DNA from: Planctomycetaceae bacterium
GTDB lineage: Bacteria; Planctomycetota; Planctomycetia; Planctomycetales; Planctomycetaceae
Length of the DNA: 15,100 bases
NCBI GenBank assembly: GCA_015487825.1
Contig: WFOZ01000208.1
Coordinates: 1-15,100, forward strand
Direction: 5' to 3'
The notes under the pieces were generated by a model. It had not been told where the DNA came from. It did not search any database and worked only from the letters and a program-made list of their open reading frames with translations. This document shows positions 7,704 to 14,454 of this stretch, one piece after another. The number at the start of each line of letters is the position of its first letter. The first letter of the stretch is position 1. Both the position numbers and the translations under genes were made by a program.

Positions 7704-10265
7704 TCAGTGGTTAAAGAGGAACTCCTTGGAATTCAGCAATGCCCACACAATATCTTCGTAGCTGGCTTTAACATCTGCTCCCTCTCGAGAAATGTATTTA
7801 ATTGCTGTTTCAAGTTCACTCTTTTCAGGTTTACGGGAGAAAGCCCATAGATACAGTTCGTTAATTTTATCTTCATCAGATCGATTTTTATCTGCAGCAA
7901 GTTTCGCTGCTCGCCCACTTCCGGAAGAAATTTTCCCCTGCACATCCTGGCTGTTTAACAGATGCAAAGACTGAGCCAACGAGGCATCCTCAGAGCGTTC
8001 ACATTCGCAGGCCGTTTCTCCCTGAGGCTGCCCAAATACCTTGAGGAAATAAGGAACATTGCTGACATCTCGAAGCTGAGTGGCAGAGAAACCTCGCGGT
8101 ATTCCGTTCAGACTTTGCGTATTACCTGTAATTTGATGCAGGGCATCGTACAAAACTTCTGCTGAGAGTCGTTTAGGGTAGTAACGAGAAAAACTCTGTT
8201 TGTCTTTTAGATTGTACTCATTAGGCATTGCAGAAAGCTGGTAAGTTGAAGAGTTACAGATAAGCCTTACCAGTCCTTTCATGTCGAAGCCGGATTGCAC
8301 GAAATGTTTGGAAAGAGCATCGAGTAATTCAGGATTGGCAGGAGGATTTGTGGCCCGCATATCATCTTCCGGATCGACAATTCCTCGCCCGAAGAAGTGT
8401 TTCCAGTAACGATTTACCAGCGTGGGGGCCAGGAATTTATTGTCCGGCTGTGACATCCACCTGGCTAATGCGACTCTTGGATCCTGATACGGTGTTAATG
8501 TTTCCGGTTTGGCTCCCAATGCGGTTGGAACCACATTGCCGCCGGTCTTTGGATTGCGAGCCGTTGCAACACCTACGTTGTGGAAGACTCGTTTGTCTCG
8601 CCCTTTGGCGTTTACATTGCCAACCTGATTTTTCTTTCCAACACGTGCAAAGAAAGCCGCCATACCGTAGTAATCATTCATGCTCCATTTTTCAAACGGG
8701 TGATGATGGCAACGGGCACATTGAATTCGTAATCCTAAAAACAACTGAGCCGTATCTTCAACCAGTGCCTCACTGGTCGCAACTTCCCGATACCACGCCA
8801 CGGGCGGGTTCTGATCGATACTTCCCGAGGCTGTGATAATTTCCCGCACCATCTGGTCATAAGGCTTGTTGTCGTACAGGTTGTTCCAGATCCATTGATA
8901 GAAAGCGTAGACGCCGTGCAGGTCTTCGGTTTTTGTTTTACGATTTCGTAAAATCATACTCCACTTATTTGCGAAGAAACTGGCGTACTCAGGAGAATCA
9001 AGAAGCTGATCAATCAGCTTGGCACGTTTTTGAGGATCTGTCTGTTCCAGGAATTCGCGAGCTTCTTCAGCAGTGGGAAGCGAACCGGTGATATCGACGT
9101 AAACCCGCCTGATAAAAGTAGCATCGTCGCATGTTTCGGAAGCTGGAATTCCCAGTTTTCGCAAGTTACCGAAAACAGCCTTATCTATCAGGTTTTTTTC
9201 CGCAGGCAAATTGCTTGTATCTGCGCCAAGAGGTATTGAAGCGCGGAAGGTTGCAACTTGCGACTGGTAGCGAGCCATAATTGAAACTTCGCCTGTTAAC
9301 TGCCCACTCGTGACGAGTCCTGTCTCTTCCACCTCTGCCATTTCAGCTTCGTTAGGTTCATACAAGGCCATTCGTGTGACATCTTCGGTATGACCATCGC
9401 TGTAAGTTGCAACAACTGTAATCTGTTGAGAGACATCAACTCCCATAATACGTTGTTCGGGGTAGCAGGTGATTTTTGTAACAACCGGATCGTCGTTACT
9501 GCCAAAAGGCATTCCCTGAGCAATCCAGCGATATAACATACGGTATTCGTCACTATCGACACTTAATGGACTACCTCCACCATGCGGAACAATCCCGGCT
9601 CCTTTTGTTAAAAGCAGACTTTCTTCCGGTGCAGCGGGAAACAGCCGTCGCCCCCGGCTTTCCATGACAAGAAATTCATAATCATCAGCGGGATAAAATC
9701 CGAGCAGTGAAAGACGGAAGCCGTTCTGCCCACTTGCTTTTCCGTGACAACCACCGCCGTTGCAACCCAGCTTCGTAAAAATGGGAGAAATCTGATGCTT
9801 GAAATTGATCGGCTGATCAACATCCATTGCCGTTACTTTCAGTGGACGCTTTACTTCGACTCCCAACACTGTTTTGATGGCAATTATTCCATCCCCATTT
9901 TTTTTCGGAACGATCAATCCCGTCGAATCAACTTCCGCCAGTTCTGCCGGTTCTATGCGCCACGCAACATCTCTTGTGTAGTCAATCAGGTGACCGTCAC
10001 GCATTGTTGCAGTTGCTTCCAACTGCCTGCGATCATCTCTGCCGCGCAGTACCACCGCGCCGGATTCATCATCGGAGAGGACCGGTTCGATATTCAATTC
10101 TGCAATCGTTACCGAGTTTTTCCCGACAGGTTCAGCTGCGTCCAAAGCTGAAAATCCTGAGAGAGACAATAGACTGCAAGCCGCAACCAGTAACGAAAAT
10201 CTAAAAATCGCTGCGCGAGTCAAAGAATTCTTTTCTGAAGTAAAAAGGCAAGAACGAGATGTCAT
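7704..10265 (-). CDS. Exported DUF1549/DUF1553 cytochrome-like protein with bacterial Ig-like domains
   Basis: 853 aa from the ATG at 10265. That start is chosen over an in-frame GTG at 10283 because AGGAAG lies 6 nt upstream of the ATG and the GTG has no ribosome binding site. Residue numbers here count from the GTG. An export signal (about 22-50, LLVAACSLLSLSGFSALDAA) leads into a BIG2-type Ig-like domain (about 56-152) and a cytochrome-like domain with CNGGGCHG (Cys174/Cys179/His180, a CX4CH spacing). A second Ig-like domain spans about 267-350. DUF1549 follows (about 362-550) with the hallmark CARCHHHPFEKW (Cys522/Cys525/His526), then DUF1553 (about 605-850), with ALARWM, VNRYWKHFFGRGIV and LHLLNS as typical motifs. 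The family is greatly expanded in planctomycetes; haem binding is predicted but the reaction is unknown. It is the first gene of the block, divergent from the transglutaminase gene. Confidence 0.93.
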   Translation of the reverse strand: MTSRSCLFTSEKNSLTRAAIFRFSLLVAACSLLSLSGFSALDAAEPVGKNSVTIAELNIEPVLSDDESGAVVLRGRDDRRQLEATATMRDGHLIDYTRDVAWRIEPAELAEVDSTGLIVPKKNGDGIIAIKTVLGVEVKRPLKVTAMDVDQPINFKHQISPIFTKLGCNGGGCHGKASGQNGFRLSLLGFYPADDYEFLVMESRGRRLFPAAPEESLLLTKGAGIVPHGGGSPLSVDSDEYRMLYRWIAQGMPFGSNDDPVVTKITCYPEQRIMGVDVSQQITVVATYSDGHTEDVTRMALYEPNEAEMAEVEETGLVTSGQLTGEVSIMARYQSQVATFRASIPLGADTSNLPAEKNLIDKAVFGNLRKLGIPASETCDDATFIRRVYVDITGSLPTAEEAREFLEQTDPQKRAKLIDQLLDSPEYASFFANKWSMILRNRKTKTEDLHGVYAFYQWIWNNLYDNKPYDQMVREIITASGSIDQNPPVAWYREVATSEALVEDTAQLFLGLRIQCARCHHHPFEKWSMNDYYGMAAFFARVGKKNQVGNVNAKGRDKRVFHNVGVATARNPKTGGNVVPTALGAKPETLTPYQDPRVALARWMSQPDNKFLAPTLVNRYWKHFFGRGIVDPEDDMRATNPPANPELLDALSKHFVQSGFDMKGLVRLICNSSTYQLSAMPNEYNLKDKQSFSRYYPKRLSAEVLYDALHQITGNTQSLNGIPRGFSATQLRDVSNVPYFLKVFGQPQGETACECERSEDASLAQSLHLLNSQDVQGKISSGSGRAAKLAADKNRSDEDKINELYLWAFSRKPEKSELETAIKYISREGADVKASYEDIVWALLNSKEFLFNH

Positions 10266-10271
10266 GGTAAT

Positions 10272-10277
10272 CTTCCT
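10272..10277 (-). promoter_or_regulatory. Ribosome binding site that decides the DUF1549/DUF1553 start
   Basis: AGGAAG on the minus strand, 6 nt upstream of ATG 10265-10263. It lies downstream of the alternative GTG at 10283, so it can only serve the ATG. Confidence 0.6.
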
Positions 10278-10472
10278 GTTCACCGTGGCGAGGAGTCTTT
10301 GCAGACTTTTGTAATAGGTGTGAGCCGCAGAACGGATGCCCCGCGACCGACCTGAATGTAGGACGAACCTGTAACCTGATTAAAAGAAGTCAGCAGATTC
10401 GCAAAGAGAAAGGGAGCGCCAACTGGAAAATCACACAAATTCTACCACCTGTCAGTCTCCCCCCAATGATAA

Positions 10473-10500
10473 AACATATCAGCAATGCCTTGATTGTCAA
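10473..10500 (-). promoter_or_regulatory. Candidate extended -10 promoter for the three-gene block
   Basis: On the minus strand, a perfect -35 box TTGACA (10500-10495) is followed after 16 nt by TATGTT (10478-10473). The -10 box is preceded by TG plus one base, the extended -10 form. The start point would fall near 10466, giving a leader of about 200 nt before the ATG at 10265. A small hairpin, CTGCC/GGCAG (10510-10524), lies just upstream. The call rests on motif and position only. Confidence 0.45.
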
Positions 10501-10768
10501 GACGTAACCCTGCCAATCAGGCAGTTTGAGCAGAACCTCTCAGGTGTGATTATTGTGATTAACGCCCCAAGCGAATCCGGGCCCTGAATACTCAATCTCC
10601 TGAAAAGTAAAATGAGCAAAAAGATGATCGCAGCAGATTGATTAATTAAGTTTTACAAATTTCGGTTCCGGCATGTAACAAAGACACGACTCATAGAATT
10701 ATAGACTTAATCATCCAGAATATAGTGGGAGTTGCTTACCTTGAGAGCCCCAATAAGTTGATTACACA

Positions 10769-10797
10769 TTGGCTTTGTGGCCGCGAGTGCTTAGAAT
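10769..10797 (+). promoter_or_regulatory. Candidate sigma70-type promoter for the transglutaminase gene
   Basis: TTGGCT (10769-10774), a 17-nt spacer, then TAGAAT (10792-10797). The -10 box matches at 5 of 6 positions and the -35 box at 4 of 6. Transcription would begin near 10804, giving a leader of about 144 nt that contains the stem-loop at 10887-10930. Confidence 0.38.
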
Positions 10798-10886
10798 GAA
10801 CTGGTGTCGTTACACTTCTCAGCTTTTCTTTGTATGACTTCATCGGTTAAGTTCTTTGCGTGTTGCGCATATCTTCAATAATAAAA

Positions 10887-10930
10887 CCTGGCTACGGTTG
10901 CGACTATCAATAAAAACCAACCGTGCCAGG
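10887..10930 (+). promoter_or_regulatory. Stem-loop in the leader of the transglutaminase gene
   Basis: CCTGGC (10887-10892), one unpaired T, and ACGGTTG (10894-10900) pair exactly with CAACCGT (10918-10924) and GCCAGG (10925-10930). This gives 13 bp with a single bulge and a 17-nt AT-rich loop. It ends 17 nt before the ATG at 10948, where no clear Shine-Dalgarno is seen. Read on the minus strand the stem is followed by TTTTATTATT, which looks terminator-like, although no minus-strand gene precedes it. It could control translation of the downstream gene, bind a regulator as DNA, or stop antisense transcription. Confidence 0.55.
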
Positions 10931-10947
10931 GTATTAAGCCGACCGTT

Positions 10948-13515
10948 ATGATTGATCGAATCGAACTCCTGTTTCGTATAAGTATGTATCTTCTGCTGGC
11001 GTTGTCCTCGGTGGCGATAGGTCTGGCTGAAGGGAATCTGTTCCCTCATCTGCTTACGCTGCCTCTTATCGCATTGGTTTATTTCTACCTCGATGCTCAC
11101 CCTGTATTAAAAACCGAAAGTCTTGGGACCAACATTCTTGGTTTGGCTGCGCTGCTCATTGCCTTTCTGGAATTCCGACAGGGGAGTGTAAATGTTGAGA
11201 TGAGAATTCTCTCGGCTTCCCACCTGCTGGCTTACTTTACATGGATTGTGCTGCTCGTCAAAAAACAAAACCAACAATACTGGTGGTTGCTTGCACTCTC
11301 TGTTCTTAATATGTCTATTGCGGCAAGTCTGACCAACTCTTTTTTGTTTGGCTTGGCAATTCTGTCTTACCTGTTTCTCGGCATCGCGGCATTAACGCTG
11401 TTTACGACATATCGCGGCACATCAAGTTTACGAAAATCACCTCGACAAACCACAGCCACCTTGCCTGCTGATTCTCTACAAAAACCTGCTGCCGTTTCGA
11501 CTGTGAGTCAACCTGTTGGACCTATCGCCAGTAAAGTTCGTGGTGGGTTTCATATCGATCCTTCTGAACGATGGCTTGGAATTCGCTTTCTGGGAGTTGT
11601 CAGTTTTATTTCAATTGCCTCCATGCTCGTCGGTGTAGGACTATTCCTGATTACTCCGCGAGTAATTATGGGGAACTGGAAATTTCCTTCGGGGGCAGAT
11701 GAAAGAACCGAAGCACTCCCTTACGGGAAGGCGGTTTCAGGTTTCACATCAGAAGTGAAATTGGGAGACATCGGAGAAATTCTTCAAAGCAGTACTCCGG
11801 TAATGCGAGTGCAGTTCTTTGAAAATGAAACGGATAAAATTCTTCATGCCGAAGAGGTTGCTGACCGTTTGAAACTTCCGAACCTTTTGTTTCGGGGGTC
11901 AGCATTAGGGATTTATAAAAGGGGCAGCTGGTCTGCTGGCGAACGTTTTCTTGGCTATGCGATGCAAACCGCAAGCAATTCGGTAAGCCGCAATGCCATT
12001 CGACAAACCTATGAGCTGGAGCCCGTTGGTTGCGATACTCTGTTTGTCTGTTTTCCGGTTGAATTGGGGAGGTTGCAGAACCAGAACTTCTCGTCCAGCA
12101 GGATTCCACAGAATTCTTTAACCGGAAAATTTTCATTCTCAGGTCAGACACAGTTTTTAACGAGAACTATTCGGTATGAAACAATCAGTGTCCCCGCAGA
12201 ACACTCTGACCCTTCAGGATTTCCAGTGATTAAGCAACGTGATGACCGCGTTTACATTACTGATACGAGATTTATTCGCAGGCATGACAAGCTGGGGTTC
12301 CAAAAAGTATTGAACACAATATCAGCTTCAGTAGAATCGGAGTACCAGAAAGGTCAGGAAGGTTCTGAGCTTCGGACAGATTTTTCACGTTTTACCTATC
12401 AAACTCCGCTGAGCCCATCGCGAGTTTTAACATACGATGTTTATTTAAGATCATTACTGGAGATTGATCGCTCGCAGCTTCCCCGTTTAGTGACCGTTGC
12501 AAAAGAATTATGCAGCAAAAAAGAGGATAACCTGTCTCCCGTGGAGCGGGTGCGAGTGTTGCGGGATTACCTTCGAAATTCCGGCAATTTCAGTTATACA
12601 CTGGATCTTTCTATTACTGATCCGTCAATTGACCCGGTTGAGGATTTTCTGTTTAACAGGAAAGCTGGTCACTGCGAATACTTTGCCTCAGCCTTAACAC
12701 TGATGCTTCGTGCCACTGGTGTACCCGCTCGTCTGGTCACCGGATTCTCTGCGGGGCGGTGGGATGAAAAAACGGAACGTCTTCTGGTCGAACAACGCCA
12801 CGCACATGCCTGGACTGAAGCATTTGTCGATGGTCGCTGGTTGGTTATTGATGCAACTCCCCCATCCAATGCCATGCCACAGTCTTTTTTTTCAATGTCT
12901 GCATTTTCCTGGGAAGCCATTCAGGGTAAATTGTCTTCCTTATGGCAGTCTTATGTGCAGGGAATTTCCATGGCATGGCAAGAGGAAAATATTTATGCCC
13001 CACTCAGAAAACAGTCAAAATCCGTTTACCAGCGGGCAAAAGACCTAAGCAATACTCCTTTGATGCAAGACCTGATGGGAAAGAAAAATTCAGGGGGCCT
13101 CCGCTTCTTTCTTTCAATTCTGATTATTTTCCTGCCAATAATTATGCCCGTATTGTTGTTTATTCTCTTTTTGTACCGAGGGCGAATTATTCACTTATTG
13201 CATAAATGGATGCCAGGACGCTCTTCGATCCGGCATCAGAAAAAAATGTTGTTCTTCTTTCGGCAATTTCTTGACCTGTCCGCCAGGAACGGTTTAAGAA
13301 AGCAACCGGAACAGACTGCACGTGAATTTGCGCATATTTTTCAGCAACGCTTTGGAATGCAACTGGCATCTGTATCGCTGGAATACCTCCCCGATGCTCT
13401 GACTAACGCCTATTATCAGGCACGTTTCCGCGGTAATGAATTATCCGAGCAGGATTTGCAATCCTGGAAATCTCAAATAGACAAACTTGCTCAGGTGATG
13501 AAATCACAACGATGA
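10948..13515 (+). CDS. TgpA-type membrane-anchored transglutaminase-like protein (DUF3488, transglutaminase core, DUF4129)
   Basis: 855 aa. Six hydrophobic segments occupy about residues 13-153 and a seventh lies near 212-236, forming the DUF3488/TgpA N-terminal membrane region. A long extracytoplasmic part follows with a transglutaminase core (about 530-640). Its triad is visible: Cys576 in AGHCEYFASA, His620 in RHAHAWTEAF and Asp635 in WLVIDATPP. A last membrane segment (about 719-743) leads to a cytoplasmic DUF4129-like tail (about 765-850, with QTAREFA and LTNAYYQARF). The family is predicted to act on protein or peptide substrates at the outer face of the membrane; true transglutaminase versus protease activity is not settled. 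In many bacteria it lies beside DUF58 and MoxR genes, but neither is in this window. The ATG is the only plausible start, since an in-frame stop (TAA, 10882-10884) precedes it with no other good codon between. Confidence 0.92.
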   Translation: MIDRIELLFRISMYLLLALSSVAIGLAEGNLFPHLLTLPLIALVYFYLDAHPVLKTESLGTNILGLAALLIAFLEFRQGSVNVEMRILSASHLLAYFTWIVLLVKKQNQQYWWLLALSVLNMSIAASLTNSFLFGLAILSYLFLGIAALTLFTTYRGTSSLRKSPRQTTATLPADSLQKPAAVSTVSQPVGPIASKVRGGFHIDPSERWLGIRFLGVVSFISIASMLVGVGLFLITPRVIMGNWKFPSGADERTEALPYGKAVSGFTSEVKLGDIGEILQSSTPVMRVQFFENETDKILHAEEVADRLKLPNLLFRGSALGIYKRGSWSAGERFLGYAMQTASNSVSRNAIRQTYELEPVGCDTLFVCFPVELGRLQNQNFSSSRIPQNSLTGKFSFSGQTQFLTRTIRYETISVPAEHSDPSGFPVIKQRDDRVYITDTRFIRRHDKLGFQKVLNTISASVESEYQKGQEGSELRTDFSRFTYQTPLSPSRVLTYDVYLRSLLEIDRSQLPRLVTVAKELCSKKEDNLSPVERVRVLRDYLRNSGNFSYTLDLSITDPSIDPVEDFLFNRKAGHCEYFASALTLMLRATGVPARLVTGFSAGRWDEKTERLLVEQRHAHAWTEAFVDGRWLVIDATPPSNAMPQSFFSMSAFSWEAIQGKLSSLWQSYVQGISMAWQEENIYAPLRKQSKSVYQRAKDLSNTPLMQDLMGKKNSGGLRFFLSILIIFLPIIMPVLLFILFLYRGRIIHLLHKWMPGRSSIRHQKKMLFFFRQFLDLSARNGLRKQPEQTAREFAHIFQQRFGMQLASVSLEYLPDALTNAYYQARFRGNELSEQDLQSWKSQIDKLAQVMKSQR

Positions 13516-13550
13516 GAGCAACGTTTCGCAAGGAACAGTGGTTCGGAACC

Positions 13551-13575
13551 GTAGGATGGCGTGCTTGCACCCATC
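13551..13575 (+). repeat. REP-like unit, left arm
   Basis: GTAG (13551-13554) precedes an imperfect palindrome (13555-13575): GATGG pairs with CCATC and GTGC with GCAC, around TT, with one bulged C. Just outside it, GGTTCGGAACC (13540-13550) is a further small palindrome. Confidence 0.65.
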
Positions 13576-13741
13576 AAATGTGGTCTCCATGAAATGATTA
13601 CTGCCGTTATTTATATCGCTCGACCAACATGCCATTTTTGTAGTATTGGATGGCAATGATGCTGACATATCATATTCTTAATGGATGACGTTTTGGTAAA
13701 TTGTTGAATTGAAATCAATGGAACCCTAAACGGCACGCGAA

Positions 13742-13766
13742 GATGGGTGCAAGCACGCCATCCTAC
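13742..13766 (-). repeat. REP-like unit, right arm
   Basis: An exact reverse copy of the left unit: palindrome 13742-13762 and CTAC (13763-13766), which is GTAG on the minus strand. The perfect identity of the two arms suggests recent origin or ongoing selection. Confidence 0.65.
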
Positions 13767-13782
13767 GGTTAATTGTTAATCA

Positions 13783-14445
13783 TTATGCCGTGACGAGTTT
13801 GCCGGTGTCGATGGTGTGAACGACGTCGGCTGCTTCGACGGCGTGTTCGTCGTGGGTGACGAGCAGGACGGCTCCGCCGGCGGTGGCGAATTCTTTCATG
13901 TGTGCCAAAACCGCGTCTGCGTTTTCGCGATCCAGGTTGCCGGTTGGTTCGTCTGCGAGAAGTAATTTGGGTTCATTCAACAACGCACGGGCTAACGCTG
14001 TTCGTTGTCGTTCGCCGGAACTTAACTGGGCGGGAACGTGGTGCATGCGGTGTTCCAGGCCGAACTTTTTCAACAATTGCTGGGCGCGCTGCTCGGTATC
14101 TTTCCCTTTCAATGCAATCGCGGGAGCCAGAACATTATCGAGTACATTCAAATACGGAATCAGGTGAAATTGCTGAAAGACAAAGCCGATATTCTCTGCC
14201 CGAAATTTGGCGCGGGCATTGGCGTTCAAGTCGTAAGGATTCTGTCCTTCGATTTGAATACTGCCAGAATCAGGTGCGAGCAAGCCGCCCGCGATTAAAA
14301 GCAGGGTCGATTTACCACAACCACTCGGTCCGCGCACCGCTGCGAATTGATTCGCTTCGACGTTCAAAGAGATCTGATCGACCGCGGTCACATCCCCTTT
14401 GGAGGAATGGTATGTTTTGGTCACATTTGATATTTCAAGACGCAT
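13783..14445 (-). CDS. ABC transporter ATP-binding protein, LolD/MacB type
   Basis: 220 aa, full length for this family. All nucleotide-binding motifs are visible: Walker A GPSGCGKST (39-47), Q-loop Gln91 in FVFQQFHLIP, signature LSSGERQ (141-147), Walker B LLLADEP with Glu166, D-loop GNLD (169-172) and switch His198 in VTHDE. The protein drives a type VII (MacB/LolCDE-like) exporter whose permease is encoded immediately upstream, ending at 14455 and leaving a 9-nt gap, so the two genes are co-transcribed. A GAGG in the end of the permease gene can act as its ribosome binding site, though somewhat distant from the ATG. The substrate is unknown: lipoprotein release, drug or peptide export and envelope stress are all possible for the family. 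By eye the gene is richer in GC than the region to its left. Confidence 0.92.
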   Translation of the reverse strand: MRLEISNVTKTYHSSKGDVTAVDQISLNVEANQFAAVRGPSGCGKSTLLLIAGGLLAPDSGSIQIEGQNPYDLNANARAKFRAENIGFVFQQFHLIPYLNVLDNVLAPAIALKGKDTEQRAQQLLKKFGLEHRMHHVPAQLSSGERQRTALARALLNEPKLLLADEPTGNLDRENADAVLAHMKEFATAGGAVLLVTHDEHAVEAADVVHTIDTGKLVTA

Positions 14446-14454
14446 CTGTTGCGA

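Larger units (their letters stand above)
10284..10947. other. Divergent spacer with regulatory signals and no gene
   Basis: About 660 nt between the divergent DUF1549/DUF1553 and transglutaminase genes. No coding frame with a ribosome binding site was found. It holds the candidate minus-strand promoter (10473-10500), a candidate plus-strand promoter (10769-10797) and the leader stem-loop (10887-10930). From about 10525 to 10768 nothing was recognised. Confidence 0.6.
13547..13770. repeat. REPIN-like element: two inverted REP-type palindromes
   Basis: A perfect 29-bp inverted repeat (13547-13575 and 13742-13770) flanks 166 nt of apparently non-coding DNA. Each arm holds GTAG followed by an imperfect palindrome, GATGG-C-GTGC-TT-GCAC-CCATC. 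This is the layout of REP sequences mobilised by RAYT (REP-associated IS200-like) transposases, in which a GTAG-type tetranucleotide precedes the hairpin. Two REPs in inverted orientation make a REPIN. It fills the gap between convergent genes, starting 32 nt after the transglutaminase stop and ending 12 nt before the ABC ATPase stop. No transposase is present and no clear target duplication was seen. Alternatively it is another type of small MITE. Confidence 0.75.

Noticed and set aside
8348..8836. Plus-strand open frame of 162 codons
   Set aside because: It lies antisense within the conserved DUF1549/DUF1553 coding region, and its product resembles no family.
10266..10283. Start of the DUF1549/DUF1553 protein at GTG 10283
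   Set aside because: The only good ribosome binding site (10272-10277) lies downstream of that GTG and is correctly spaced for the ATG at 10265.
10510..10524. Small hairpin CTGCC/GGCAG
   Set aside because: A 5-bp stem with no T-run is too weak to call as a terminator or operator by itself.
10840..11100. Minus-strand open frame of 86 codons over the transglutaminase start
   Set aside because: It overlaps the leader stem-loop and the membrane-segment coding region antisense, with no ribosome binding site or recognisable product.
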